NCBI GenBank assembly: GCA_037481715.1
Contig: JBBFLD010000009.1
Span: 1 to 64,000, forward strand
DNA: 64,000 nt
Direction: 5' to 3'
Source of the DNA: Rosettibacter sp037481715
GTDB lineage: Bacteria; Bacteroidota; Ignavibacteria; Ignavibacteriales; Melioribacteraceae
Part shown: positions 36,440-45,454 of the stretch, piece after piece
Layout of the letters: every line of letters starts with the position of its first letter
Position numbering within the stretch: position 1 is the stretch's first letter
The notes under the pieces: generated by a model
Told to the model about the DNA's origin: nothing
The model's database searches: none
Seen by the model: the letters and a program-made list of their open reading frames with translations, nothing else
Translations under genes and position numbers: made by a program

Positions 36440-36458
36440 TATTTTTCCTCCAAAAGAT

Positions 36459-36959
36459 TTACTTAATTGTGATTCTGCTTTTTATTTTATCTAATTTTGA
36501 TTTGCCGATACCTTTAATTTTCAGCAAATCATTTATGTTATTGAAAGCTCCGTTATTTTTTCTGTAACTTATAATTTCAGCAGCTGTTTTTTCACCGATT
36601 CCCGGCAAACTAATTAACTCGGTTAAACTTGCCGAATTTATGTTGATTAACTTAGAACTGTCTTTTATTTCTTTATTTATATTTTTTGTTAAATTTTCTT
36701 TGCTAAAATCTAAAAGTTCCCGTTGATAATCAACTCCCAGATTTACATATTTTTCTGCAGAATCATTTTGAGGAAGCTGATAACTGTAGAAAAGGCTGTC
36801 ATCCTTTGAATAATTATATTCAAGAAAATTGTTATTACGATTGTTTTTGAAAAAATTTATTGCAGCTCCAATAAAAAGTGCAATTAAAAGAAATAAAATT
36901 ACTTTTGATTCAGTTTCGGTAAAGCCAAATTTTCTTGATATTTTTTTGAAAAGGTCGAT
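36459..36959 (-). CDS. ComEA-like helix-hairpin-helix DNA-binding protein (apparent ATC start)
   Basis: 166 residues, open between a TAA at 36965-36963 and the TAA at 36461-36459. No ATG, GTG or TTG is in frame before the conserved part. The best-placed start is the ATC at 36959, six bases after AGGT of GCGAGGT. It has a membrane helix (about 19-36, KVILFLLIALFIGAAINFF), a spacer, then a ComEA-type tandem HhH (about 104-160: ININSASLTELISLPGIGEK and LLKIKGIGKSKLDKIKSR). Such proteins bind incoming DNA in the periplasm during natural transformation. It lies between dnaJ and the pilin-like gene on the same strand. Confidence 0.8.
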   Translation of the reverse strand: MDLFKKISRKFGFTETESKVILFLLIALFIGAAINFFKNNRNNNFLEYNYSKDDSLFYSYQLPQNDSAEKYVNLGVDYQRELLDFSKENLTKNINKEIKDSSKLININSASLTELISLPGIGEKTAAEIISYRKNNGAFNNINDLLKIKGIGKSKLDKIKSRITIK

Positions 36960-36964
36960 TGTTT

Positions 36965-36969
36965 ACCTC
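36965..36969 (-). promoter_or_regulatory. Ribosome binding site pointing to a non-standard start
   Basis: GAGGT on the minus strand (36969-36965), with its T also forming the first base of the in-frame TAA. Spacing of five bases to the ATC at 36959 is ideal; no standard initiation codon lies nearby in frame. Confidence 0.45.
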
Positions 36970-36993
36970 GCCTGTTCAAAAATTGAAATAAAA

Positions 36994-38112
36994 TTATTCA
37001 CCCACTTTTATGTTTGGCATTTTCTGAAGTTCTTTTAGCAATTCTCTTTCTTTTGCAGTTATATTTTTAGGAACATGAATATTAATTTTTACAAGCTGGT
37101 CACCTGCACCATGACTGTTAAGATGTTGAATTCCTTTTTCACGCATCTTGAGATATTTGCCTGGTTGAGTGCCTGGTTCAATTTTTAATTTTGCTTTTCC
37201 AGTTAAAGTTGGAACTTCAACTTCGGTGCCTAATACAGCTTCCGGAAAACTTATGAATAATTCATAAATAACATTATCACCATCTCTTGTAAAATATTGA
37301 TGTGGAAGTTCCTGGAAAACAACAATAATATCTCCAGCTGGACCACCATTTTTGCCTGCATTTCCTTCGCCTCTCAAAGTCATATAACTGCCATCATGAA
37401 CTCCTGCAGGCACATTAATTTTGATTGTTTCTTCTCCGTAAACTCTTCCATCACCTGAACAGGTTGGACAAGGTTCTGAAATTACTTTTCCAGTTCCGCC
37501 ACAGTTTTTGCATGTTGTAATATTTACAAACTGGCCAAAGATTGACCTTGATACTTGTCTAATTTCACCTGTCCCATTGCACATTGTACATGTTTTATAA
37601 CCCGAAGAAGCTTTGGCTCCAGTTCCTCCGCAGGTATCACATTTTATGTATTTCTTGATTTTAACTTTCTTTGTTGTTCCAGTTGCAATTTCTTCGAGTG
37701 TAAGTTTAAGAGTTATTTTAAGATCGGAACCAGGAGTTCCTGTTGTTTTTCTTTGCGTTCTTTGTGAAGTAGAAGTTCCAAAGAAATCATCAAAAATTGA
37801 AGAGCCGCCAAAAGCACTTCCAAAAATATCAGAGAAGTGACTGAATATGTCATTAACATTTTCAAATCCATGGAAATCCTCACCGCCGCGTAAACCGCTG
37901 TGTCCATATTTATCATATTTAGCTCGTTTTTCTGCATTGCTAAGAACTTCGTAGGCTTCAGCTGCTTCTTTAAATTTTTCTTCTGCTTCTTTATTTCCGG
38001 GATTTCTATCTGGATGGTATTGCATCGCAAGTCTTCTATATGCTTTTCTTATTTCTTCTTCTGTTGCATCTCTGCTTACACCTAAAACTTCGTAATAGTC
38101 TCTTTTAGCCAT
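36994..38112 (-). CDS. dnaJ: Chaperone DnaJ
   Basis: 372 residues, full class-I DnaJ. J domain (1-70, with HPD in YHPDRNPGN), G/F-rich segment (about 73-115), and the zinc domain with four motifs (CDTCGGTGA, CTMCNGTGE, CKNCGGTGK, CPTCSGDGR). The C-terminal substrate domains include AGVHDGSYMTLRGEGNAG. It stimulates DnaK ATPase; dnaK itself is not in this window. It lies 5 bp after grpE in an hrcA-grpE-dnaJ order. Confidence 0.98.
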   Translation of the reverse strand: MAKRDYYEVLGVSRDATEEEIRKAYRRLAMQYHPDRNPGNKEAEEKFKEAAEAYEVLSNAEKRAKYDKYGHSGLRGGEDFHGFENVNDIFSHFSDIFGSAFGGSSIFDDFFGTSTSQRTQRKTTGTPGSDLKITLKLTLEEIATGTTKKVKIKKYIKCDTCGGTGAKASSGYKTCTMCNGTGEIRQVSRSIFGQFVNITTCKNCGGTGKVISEPCPTCSGDGRVYGEETIKINVPAGVHDGSYMTLRGEGNAGKNGGPAGDIIVVFQELPHQYFTRDGDNVIYELFISFPEAVLGTEVEVPTLTGKAKLKIEPGTQPGKYLKMREKGIQHLNSHGAGDQLVKINIHVPKNITAKERELLKELQKMPNIKVGE

Positions 38113-38117
38113 AATTT

Positions 38118-38798
38118 CTATCCTTGATTATTATTTTGAGAATCTTGTTGAATATCTTCAGATTTTGTTTCTGAGCTTACAATTACTTTTGCATGACGAA
38201 TAACTTTGTCTTTGTAAATATAACCATGTTCTAAAACTTCAAGAACGGTATGAGGCGGAACGCCTTCAGCTGGTCTTTGCATCAAAGCTTCATGAAGTTC
38301 TACATCAAAAGGTTGACCTACTGCATCAATTTTCTTAATTCCATGTGAATTAAGAATTTTTGTAAACTTATCATAAATTAGTTCAAGACCTTTTTTCAGC
38401 GATTCAAAATTATTATCACCATTAACATGAGTTAAAGACCTTTCGAGGTCGTCGTAAACGGTAAGAATACTTTTTATAAAAGGTTCGGCAGCATATTTAA
38501 TTATATTAAGCTGATCGTTTTCAGTTCTTCTTTTATAATTTTCAAATTCTGCCGCCTTTCTTAAAAATGCATCTTTTAATTCGCTGTTATTTTTTTCGAG
38601 TTCAGAAATTTTTTCTTCTAATTCTTTTATTTGTTTTTCAAGCAAATCAAATTGAACAGCAGATTCCACTTCTTGTTTAAGAATTTCCTGAGTCTCAGTT
38701 TCGTTTTGTTGACTTTCTTTCTGTTCGTTTGGTAATTCTGCCTGATTATTCTGTTCTTGAATTTTATTTTCTTCCATAATCTTTTTCTTTTTCCTCAT
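38118..38798 (-). CDS. grpE: Nucleotide exchange factor GrpE
   Basis: 226 residues. A Gln/Glu/Asn-rich, disordered N-terminus (1-~55) is followed by a long coiled coil (about 50-110, KQIKELEEKISELEKNNSEL) and the C-terminal beta-wing (about 150-215) with FDVELHEALM and YIYKDKVIRHAKVIVS. It releases ADP from DnaK. ATG 38798 starts one base after the hrcA stop; an internal ATG at 38777 is an alternative. Confidence 0.95.
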   Translation of the reverse strand: MRKKKKIMEENKIQEQNNQAELPNEQKESQQNETETQEILKQEVESAVQFDLLEKQIKELEEKISELEKNNSELKDAFLRKAAEFENYKRRTENDQLNIIKYAAEPFIKSILTVYDDLERSLTHVNGDNNFESLKKGLELIYDKFTKILNSHGIKKIDAVGQPFDVELHEALMQRPAEGVPPHTVLEVLEHGYIYKDKVIRHAKVIVSSETKSEDIQQDSQNNNQG

Positions 38799-38799
38799 A

Positions 38800-39858
38800 T
38801 TATCTTTGTTTAGTTAATTCTTCGGAAAGCTGTTGAGCAACATAAACAACAGCAGCAATAATTTTTGAATAATCCATTCTCTTTGGTCCCATAATTCCAA
38901 CTGTTCCCTGCAAATCTCCAATCTTATACTCTTTTGTAATCATGCTGTATTCAGAAAATTTTTCGTCTTTGTTTTCTTCTCCAATTGTTACGAGCACATC
39001 ATTGTTTTTTGATGGATGTTTTTTGTCAAGTATATGAATGATGATATCTTTATTTTCAATTAGTTCAATAATACTTTGAAATTGTTCGTGGTCTGCAAAC
39101 TCTGGCTGTTTAAGAATATTTTTTGCACCTGATACAACAACTTTATCGCTTGGAATATCTGTAAAAATTCTGTCAACTGAATCAAGAAAAACTCTGATTA
39201 TAGGTTTGTATGATTCTTTATCAAAATCTTTAATTCTTTCGCTGATTGTATTTCGAATTTCATAAAATTTTAATCCGGCTAATTTTTCATTCAAAAGATG
39301 TTGAACAACAGCAAGCTGATCTTCTTTAACTTCTGCATCAATTTCAAGTGTAATAGTTCTTATCAAACCTGATTTTACGGTTACAACAACAAGAATTCTT
39401 GTAGAAGATAGCTGAACAATCTGAATTTTTTCAAGAACTGCCTGCTCGAATTTTGGATAAGTTACCATTGCGAGCTGGTTTGTTAAATCGCTCAAAATGT
39501 TTGTTGTTATCTTAAGCAGTTCATCTGTTTCGCTTGGCGCCTGACTTAGATTAACATCAATAATATGTTTTGCTTGTGAATCAAGTGTTGGTGGATCCAT
39601 TAATGAATCCACATAAACACGATAACCTTTGTCCGTAGGAACTCTTCCTGCAGAAGTATGAGGATGGTCCAAATACCCCAGCTCTTCTAAATCTGCCATA
39701 ATATTTCTAATTGAAGCAGGGGATAGACCAATATTATATTTCTTTGAAATATTTCTCGAACCTACGGGACTTGCTGTTAAAATAAATTGATGAATTACAA
39801 ATCTAAGTATAGCCTTTTCCCTGTCTTTTAATTGATAATCCTGCATACACTTACCCAT
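38800..39858 (-). CDS. hrcA: Heat-inducible transcription repressor HrcA
   Basis: 352 residues. N-terminal winged helix (about 10-70, with SPVGSRNISKKYNIGLSPAS and IRNIMADLEELGYL), then the GAF-like dimer region and a C-terminal domain closing with GPKRMDYSKIIAAVVYVAQQ. HrcA normally represses grpE/dnaK/dnaJ and groE operons at CIRCE sites. I did not see the classic CIRCE element (TTAGCACTC with its inverse) in the 256-bp region upstream, so the local operator, if any, is diverged. First gene of the hrcA-grpE-dnaJ unit. Confidence 0.96.
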   Translation of the reverse strand: MGKCMQDYQLKDREKAILRFVIHQFILTASPVGSRNISKKYNIGLSPASIRNIMADLEELGYLDHPHTSAGRVPTDKGYRVYVDSLMDPPTLDSQAKHIIDVNLSQAPSETDELLKITTNILSDLTNQLAMVTYPKFEQAVLEKIQIVQLSSTRILVVVTVKSGLIRTITLEIDAEVKEDQLAVVQHLLNEKLAGLKFYEIRNTISERIKDFDKESYKPIIRVFLDSVDRIFTDIPSDKVVVSGAKNILKQPEFADHEQFQSIIELIENKDIIIHILDKKHPSKNNDVLVTIGEENKDEKFSEYSMITKEYKIGDLQGTVGIMGPKRMDYSKIIAAVVYVAQQLSEELTKQR

Positions 39859-40114
39859 CCTAATCGTGGCTTCAAAAATATCAAAATTTTGAGAATTTTT
39901 CAGATTAGATGATTTACTCTCAAAAGCGTTGCATAAGACAACATGAATTGACTTAAAGTTTCAAATTAAAGCGAATGGATTTTTGCATATCATCAAATAA
40001 TTTTAATCGGGTAAAATGCTGATTTTAAATTTTGTAATAATTTAATTACCAAAGTTAATTTATAATTCAGCATTAATATTTTCTTATATTTGCTGTAAAA
40101 ATTTTGAGGATTCT

Positions 40115-41110
40115 GTGGGAATTAATTACAAAGATGCAGGTGTAAATATTCAAGCCGGTGAAGATACTGTAAATAGAATAAAGCTGCTCGCTAAATCTAC
40201 ATTTAATCAAAATGTACTGCACGGCATTGGACACTTCGGGGCATTTTATAAGATTGATTTGAGAAAATGGAAGAATCCTGTTCTTGTTTCAAGCGTTGAT
40301 GGGGTTGGAACAAAAATTAAAATTGCTATGATGTTGAATAAACACGATACAATTGGACAGGATTTAGTAAATCATTGCGTCAATGATATTGCAGTATGTG
40401 GAGCTGAACCCCAGTATTTCATGGATTATATTGCATTCGGGAAATTAATACCTGAAAAAGCTGAACAAATTATTAAAGGATTTTCTATTGCCTGCAAAGA
40501 AAATAATGTTGCATTGATTGGAGGCGAAACAGCAGAAATGCCGGGTATTTATGCAGAAGATGAATACGATGTAGCTGGCACAATCGTGGGTTTTGTAGAG
40601 CAGGATAAAATTATTGACGGCAAAAATGTAGAAAAAGGTGATGTATTAATTGGATTTCCTTCAAATGGATTACATACAAATGGTTATTCTCTTGCAAGAA
40701 AAGTTTTACTAAGCAAGTTTAAACTGAGCGATTTTGTAGATGAATTAAATCGAACACTCGCAGAAGAACTATTAAGAATTCATAAGTCATATCTTCCTCT
40801 AATTAATTTATTGAAAGAAAATATTTCAATAAAAGCATTCTCGCATATCACAGGCGGTGGAATTATCGGCAACACAAAAAGAGTTATCCCAGAAAATTTA
40901 AAAATGAAAATTGATTGGCAGTCATGGGAAATCCCTGCAATATTTCAATTGATTCAAAAGACTGGAGAAATTGATGATAATGAAATGAGAGAAGTTTTTA
41001 ATCTTGGAATTGGATTGGTTGCAATTGTAAATAAAAATGATGTAGATAAAGTTTTAGAGCTCGGCAAAAATTTGAATGAAACGGGAATTGTAATCGGTGA
41101 AGTATATTAA
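40115..41110 (+). CDS. purM: Phosphoribosylformylglycinamidine cyclo-ligase (AIR synthetase)
   Basis: 331 residues from a GTG at 40115, with GAGGA at 40106-40110. Signatures are GINYKDAGVNIQAG at the start, VSSVDGVGTKIKIA, CVNDIAVCGAEPQYFMDYIA, GGETAEMPGIY and FSHITGGGIIGN (ATP-binding, typical of the PurM/SelD fold). It closes the imidazole ring in purine synthesis. It is a single gene here, with no other pur gene in the window, and is divergent from hrcA. Confidence 0.96.
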   Translation: MGINYKDAGVNIQAGEDTVNRIKLLAKSTFNQNVLHGIGHFGAFYKIDLRKWKNPVLVSSVDGVGTKIKIAMMLNKHDTIGQDLVNHCVNDIAVCGAEPQYFMDYIAFGKLIPEKAEQIIKGFSIACKENNVALIGGETAEMPGIYAEDEYDVAGTIVGFVEQDKIIDGKNVEKGDVLIGFPSNGLHTNGYSLARKVLLSKFKLSDFVDELNRTLAEELLRIHKSYLPLINLLKENISIKAFSHITGGGIIGNTKRVIPENLKMKIDWQSWEIPAIFQLIQKTGEIDDNEMREVFNLGIGLVAIVNKNDVDKVLELGKNLNETGIVIGEVY

Positions 41111-41196
41111 TTTTTCGAAGTTGAATGAAAATTTCTATTAAATTGTTTTAATATAATTAAGCAGCATTTACTCAAAAACTAATAAGAAAAAAATAT

Positions 41197-42558
41197 ATGT
41201 TTATAGATACACATGCTCATCTGTTTTATCCTAATTTCAATGGTGAAGTTGAACAGATAATTCAAAGAGCAAAAGAATCTGAAGTTAACTCAATAATAGT
41301 TCCTGCAACTGATTTAGTCTCGTCTCAACAGGCAATCGAACTTTCTGAAAAATATGATAACGTTTATGCAGCTGTAGGTGTACATCCGCACGATAGCAAA
41401 GAATGGAATGATAGTATTGTTAATAAACTTGAGGAACTTGCAAAGAATAAAAAGGTAGTTGCAATTGGAGAAATTGGATTGGATTATTACTATGATTTTT
41501 CTCCACGTGATATTCAAATAAAAGCATTTGAAGACCAGATTCAACTTGCATTAAAATCAAAATTGCCTGTTATAATTCATAACAGAGAAGCTAATGATGA
41601 CATAATGCAAATTGCCCGCAAGTATAAAGATACAGGACTAAGAGCTCAATATCATTGTTTTGCAGGTTCAATATCTAATGCTAAAGAATTGATTGAAATG
41701 CATCATTTCATTTCCTTTACAGGAAATATTACATTTAACAAAGCAGAAAATTTAAGAAAAGTAGTTTCCAGTATTTCCATTGAGAATATGCTTCTTGAGA
41801 CCGATTCACCATTTATGACTCCAGTTCCACACAGAGGAATGAGAAATGAACCTGCTTATATTCGTTTGATAGCAGAAAAAATTGCAGAAATTCAAAATCT
41901 TACAGTTGAAGATGTTGCAAGATCAACTTCTTACAATGTTTATAAATTATTTGGCATTGGGAAAAAACCAGAATTGAGCATAACATATAAAATTGGAAAT
42001 TCTCTTTACATAAATGTTACAAACAGATGTAATGCCGATTGCGTTTTTTGCGATAGAAAAGGGGATGCAGTTATAAATGGCTACAACTTGAAAATGAAGA
42101 AATCAGAAGAGCCGGATGCAGATGCTTATATAAAAGAGATTGGCGACCCAAAGAAATACAAAGAAATAGTTTTTTGTGGTTATGGAGAACCTACAATCAG
42201 GTGGGATGTTGTTAAAAAAATTGCAAAGTATGTTAAAGATAATGGCGGAGTAACAAGATTAAATACTGATGGTCATGGTAATTACATTAACAAAAGAGAT
42301 ATTACACCAGAACTTGAAGACTTAATTGATGTTGTATCAATAAGCTTAAATTCTGTTGACCCGATTCAGTACGGAAAATTGATGAGAGTTGATCCATCAA
42401 TGCATGCAGAGATGATTGACTTTGCTAAAAAAGCAAAAAAATATTCTCGCGTTATTATGACAATAGTCGGGCTAAGCGAAGTTGATTCATTAGCTGCAAA
42501 AAAATTTGTTACAGAAGAACTTGGTGTTGAGTTTAGAGAAAGAGAATACTTTTCATAA
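41197..42558 (+). CDS. TatD-family metal-dependent DNase fused to a radical SAM domain
   Basis: 453 residues, two domains. Residues 1-255: TatD barrel with metal ligands DTHAHLF (His6, His8), GEIGLDYY (Glu92), IIHNRE (His128), QYHCFAG (His153) and ETDSPF (Asp203). Residues 260-453: a small radical-SAM domain, with its cluster motif as NRCNADCVFC (Cys278, Cys282, Cys285). This is followed by CGYGEPTIRWD and ISLNSVDPIQYGKLM. The rSAM part matches the TatD-linked rSAM family, often a separate neighbouring gene. Here both are one chain. TatD proteins are 3'-5' DNases / deacylase-like hydrolases; the reaction of the rSAM partner is unknown. Confidence 0.93.
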   Translation: MFIDTHAHLFYPNFNGEVEQIIQRAKESEVNSIIVPATDLVSSQQAIELSEKYDNVYAAVGVHPHDSKEWNDSIVNKLEELAKNKKVVAIGEIGLDYYYDFSPRDIQIKAFEDQIQLALKSKLPVIIHNREANDDIMQIARKYKDTGLRAQYHCFAGSISNAKELIEMHHFISFTGNITFNKAENLRKVVSSISIENMLLETDSPFMTPVPHRGMRNEPAYIRLIAEKIAEIQNLTVEDVARSTSYNVYKLFGIGKKPELSITYKIGNSLYINVTNRCNADCVFCDRKGDAVINGYNLKMKKSEEPDADAYIKEIGDPKKYKEIVFCGYGEPTIRWDVVKKIAKYVKDNGGVTRLNTDGHGNYINKRDITPELEDLIDVVSISLNSVDPIQYGKLMRVDPSMHAEMIDFAKKAKKYSRVIMTIVGLSEVDSLAAKKFVTEELGVEFREREYFS

Positions 42559-43980
42559 ATGAACAAAAAATTTTTACTTCTATATCTGCTTGTATTCACA
42601 TCAGCTGAACAAAATTTCCTTTTTGCACAATCATTTAATCTTTCAAAATCACTTGATAGCTTGTTTGCTGATGAATTTTTTACTTCAACAATTGCAGCTG
42701 TTGATATTTATGATTTAACAGAAAACAAAAAACTTTATTCAAAAAATGAAAAGCTTCTTTTACGGCCTGCATCACTTCAAAAAATATTAACAACAGGAAC
42801 AGCACTTCTATTTTTAGATGATTACAAATTCAAAACTAAAATTTATTATGATGGTGAAATTGAAGATTCTGTTTGTAAAGGAAATTTATTTGTTCTTGGA
42901 GGCTGCGACCCGCTGTTTTCATTAAATGATTTAGATTCTTTAACAAAAGAAATCAAAAAATTTGGCATTAAAAAAATCTCAGGAAATCTTTATGGTGATA
43001 TTTCAATGACTGATTCTTTGTTCTGGGGCGAGGGCTGGATGTGGGATGATGACCCTTATCCGTTTGCTGCTTACATATCACCGCTTTCAATTAACGGAAA
43101 TTCTTTCAAAGTTGTTTATAAACCTTTGAATGTCGGAGAACCATTTCAAATAGAAATTATTCCCAGAACAAATTATTTCGAAATAGTTAATACTTCATCA
43201 ACTACAAGTTTGGATACTTCTGATTTTATTATAACACGAAGCAGATTGAATGATAAAGAAAGAATTTTAGTTACTGGAAATTTCTCAATTAATTCGAAAC
43301 AAGATACATTAAGTTTCAGTGTTGCAAATCCTTCAAAATTTTTTTTGAAACTGTTTGCTGAAAAGCTCAATGAAAATGGAATTAGTTTCAGCGGTAACAC
43401 AGAGTTTAAAGTTATTCCCGATAATGCAAAAGAAATTTTTTCATTTGAAAGAGATATCGATACTGTATTGATTTATACAAACAAAGTAAGTTATAATTTG
43501 GGAGCAGAATTAATATTACGCGCACTTGCACATAATTATTTTGGCAAGCCTGCTACAACAAAAAATGGAATTCTTTTGATAGATAGTTTAATTGCTTTGT
43601 CAGGTTTTAATTCTCAAAAATTCAAAATTGTTGATGGCTCAGGACTCTCTTTTTACAATCTTGTTTCCGCCGAACTTATAACTTCCATACTAAAATATTT
43701 TTATTATGAAAAAGAAAATTTGTTTGTAAAACTTTACAACACATTTCCAATTTCAGGTTATGATGGAACACTAAAAAACAGAATGCTTAATTCAGTTGTT
43801 TATAGAAAAGTAAGAGCAAAAACAGGAACATTAAGCGGAGTAAGTAATCTTGCAGGTTATATGTTTAATCATAAAAATCATTTGATAGCATTTTCTATAT
43901 TAATGCAGAATTTTGTAACTGCACCAAATGCAGCAAGAGATTTTCAAGACAAAATTTGTGAAATTATTTACAACAATTAG
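42559..43980 (+). CDS. dacB: D-alanyl-D-alanine carboxypeptidase/endopeptidase (PBP4, peptidase S13)
   Basis: 473 residues. Signal peptide (MNKKFLLLYLLVFTSAEQNFLFAQ), then the S13 fold with SxxK as ASLQK (Ser72, Lys75), the DGSGLSFYN region in place of the SxN loop, and KTG in RAKTGTLSGVSNLAGY. It trims or cuts peptidoglycan peptides in the periplasm. The ATG directly follows the TatD-rSAM stop codon (TAAATG), so the two genes are likely cotranscribed, although their jobs look unrelated. Confidence 0.92.
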   Translation: MNKKFLLLYLLVFTSAEQNFLFAQSFNLSKSLDSLFADEFFTSTIAAVDIYDLTENKKLYSKNEKLLLRPASLQKILTTGTALLFLDDYKFKTKIYYDGEIEDSVCKGNLFVLGGCDPLFSLNDLDSLTKEIKKFGIKKISGNLYGDISMTDSLFWGEGWMWDDDPYPFAAYISPLSINGNSFKVVYKPLNVGEPFQIEIIPRTNYFEIVNTSSTTSLDTSDFIITRSRLNDKERILVTGNFSINSKQDTLSFSVANPSKFFLKLFAEKLNENGISFSGNTEFKVIPDNAKEIFSFERDIDTVLIYTNKVSYNLGAELILRALAHNYFGKPATTKNGILLIDSLIALSGFNSQKFKIVDGSGLSFYNLVSAELITSILKYFYYEKENLFVKLYNTFPISGYDGTLKNRMLNSVVYRKVRAKTGTLSGVSNLAGYMFNHKNHLIAFSILMQNFVTAPNAARDFQDKICEIIYNN

Positions 43981-43989
43981 GTGAACTAA

Positions 43990-44841
43990 ATGAAGAAGTT
44001 CAAGCAATTTATTATAAGAACAATTCCTCAAAATAATGAAATTATCAGTGGATTGTTGTGGCAATTAAATTTAGATGGAATTAATGAGACAGAAAATGAA
44101 CTTATAGTTTTTGCAGATGAATCAAAAAATATTTCAGCAGATGATATAAAAAGTATTCTTAATGAAGCCGGGAAAAATAATTTCATAGAGTCTTATGATT
44201 TAATTGAAGAAGAACTTGAAGACAGAAACTGGAATGAAGAGTATGAAAAAAATGTAAAGGTAATTGAAGTTACAGATAAAATTGTTATTAAACCTTCGTT
44301 CAAAGAATATTATCCGAAAGCAGGACAAATAGTTATAACGATAGACCCTAAAATGTCCTTTGGAACAGGAGAACATCAAACTACAAAAATGGTTTTGAGA
44401 TTTTTAGAAAAGTATGTTAAGCAGGGCAATATAGTTTTAGATATAGGAACTGGAACTGGAATTCTTGCAATTGCTTCAGTATTTCTTGGCGCCGAAAAAG
44501 CACTTGGAATTGATAATGATGAATGGTGTTACTTAAATGGAAATGAAAATGTTAAGATGAATAATGTTGAAAATAAAGTTGAAATACGACTTGCAGAAAT
44601 AAATCAAATTTCAGAAAAAGATTTTGATATTATAACTGCAAACATTAACAAAAATGTTCTGATTGAAATTGCAGATGAGATAAAAAATAAAATAAAAAAG
44701 ACCGGAATTTTAATTCTTTCCGGTCTCTTAATTTCTGACGAAGAGGAAATTTCTAAAAAATATAGTTCACTTGGTTTTAAGCTGCTTGAAAAAATGCAAA
44801 TGGATGAATGGATTTCTCTCTCATTCCATTTAGAAAGCTAA
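43990..44841 (+). CDS. prmA: Ribosomal protein L11 methyltransferase
   Basis: 283 residues, normal. A short N-terminal substrate domain, then FGTGEHQTTKMVLRFLEK, LDIGTGTGILAIASVFLGA (SAM site), and ITANINKNVLIEIA. It trimethylates ribosomal protein L11. It follows dacB by 9 bp and overlaps the convergent MarR gene by 12 bases at the 3' end. Confidence 0.95.
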   Translation: MKKFKQFIIRTIPQNNEIISGLLWQLNLDGINETENELIVFADESKNISADDIKSILNEAGKNNFIESYDLIEEELEDRNWNEEYEKNVKVIEVTDKIVIKPSFKEYYPKAGQIVITIDPKMSFGTGEHQTTKMVLRFLEKYVKQGNIVLDIGTGTGILAIASVFLGAEKALGIDNDEWCYLNGNENVKMNNVENKVEIRLAEINQISEKDFDIITANINKNVLIEIADEIKNKIKKTGILILSGLLISDEEEISKKYSSLGFKLLEKMQMDEWISLSFHLES

Positions 44842-45261
44842 TTTTTCCAGCAATTCAATTAGTTGTTTCTGTTCACTTTCTGTTAAAGATGAAGTAACAG
44901 CAGCAACTTTTTCTATGTATTGCGGCATTATCTTGTCGAGTTTTTCTTTCCCTGCTGGAGTTAATTCACCAAGAATTACTCTTCTGTCTTCCTTTGAATG
45001 AACTCTTTTAACAAGTCCTTCTTTTTCGAGATTATCAACAACGCATGTAATATTTGCACCTGTAACAAGCATTTCCTCACTAATTCTCTTAAGCGGCATT
45101 GGACCATTTCTATAGAGTATTTCTAAAACTCCAAATTGAGGAGCTGTAAGTTTTTGTTCGAACATGTATTTGGCTTGCAGCCTTCTGAATTTGTCACCTG
45201 CTTTTGTAACTTTCTCCATAAGTTGGAGTGCGGCTTCTCCTTTTTCAGTTTGCATTTTCAT
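44830..45261 (-). CDS. MarR-family transcription regulator
   Basis: 143 residues. Winged-helix dimer: helices with LTAPQFGVLEILYRNGPM, recognition region LKRISEEMLVTGANITCVVD, NLEKEGLVKRVHSKEDRRV (wing with the family DRR motif), then dimer helices. It should bind an operator as a dimer and sense a small ligand. Its start faces the menaquinone operon across 193 bp, so it is a candidate regulator of itself and possibly of menF onward; this is inference. Confidence 0.92.
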   Translation of the reverse strand: MKMQTEKGEAALQLMEKVTKAGDKFRRLQAKYMFEQKLTAPQFGVLEILYRNGPMPLKRISEEMLVTGANITCVVDNLEKEGLVKRVHSKEDRRVILGELTPAGKEKLDKIMPQYIEKVAAVTSSLTESEQKQLIELLEKLAF

Positions 45262-45454
45262 TTTCTCCTTCCTTGTTAATTACTAATTTTCATTTCCCCA
45301 GCCCTCATAATTAAATCTTTATAATCAAAGAACTATTAAATTGCGCTTCGGATTCTAAACATATAAAATTAAATTCATTTTCAAAAGCTGTTTCAATGCT
45401 TTTTATTATTTTGCATCTGCAATTTATTCAAATAAATATAATAATGAATTAATC
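45262..45454. promoter_or_regulatory. Divergent region between marR and the menaquinone operon
   Basis: 193 bp, A/T-rich, between the starts of the MarR gene and menF. It should contain the promoters of both. No clear palindromic MarR operator stands out, and no confident box could be assigned. Confidence 0.4.
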
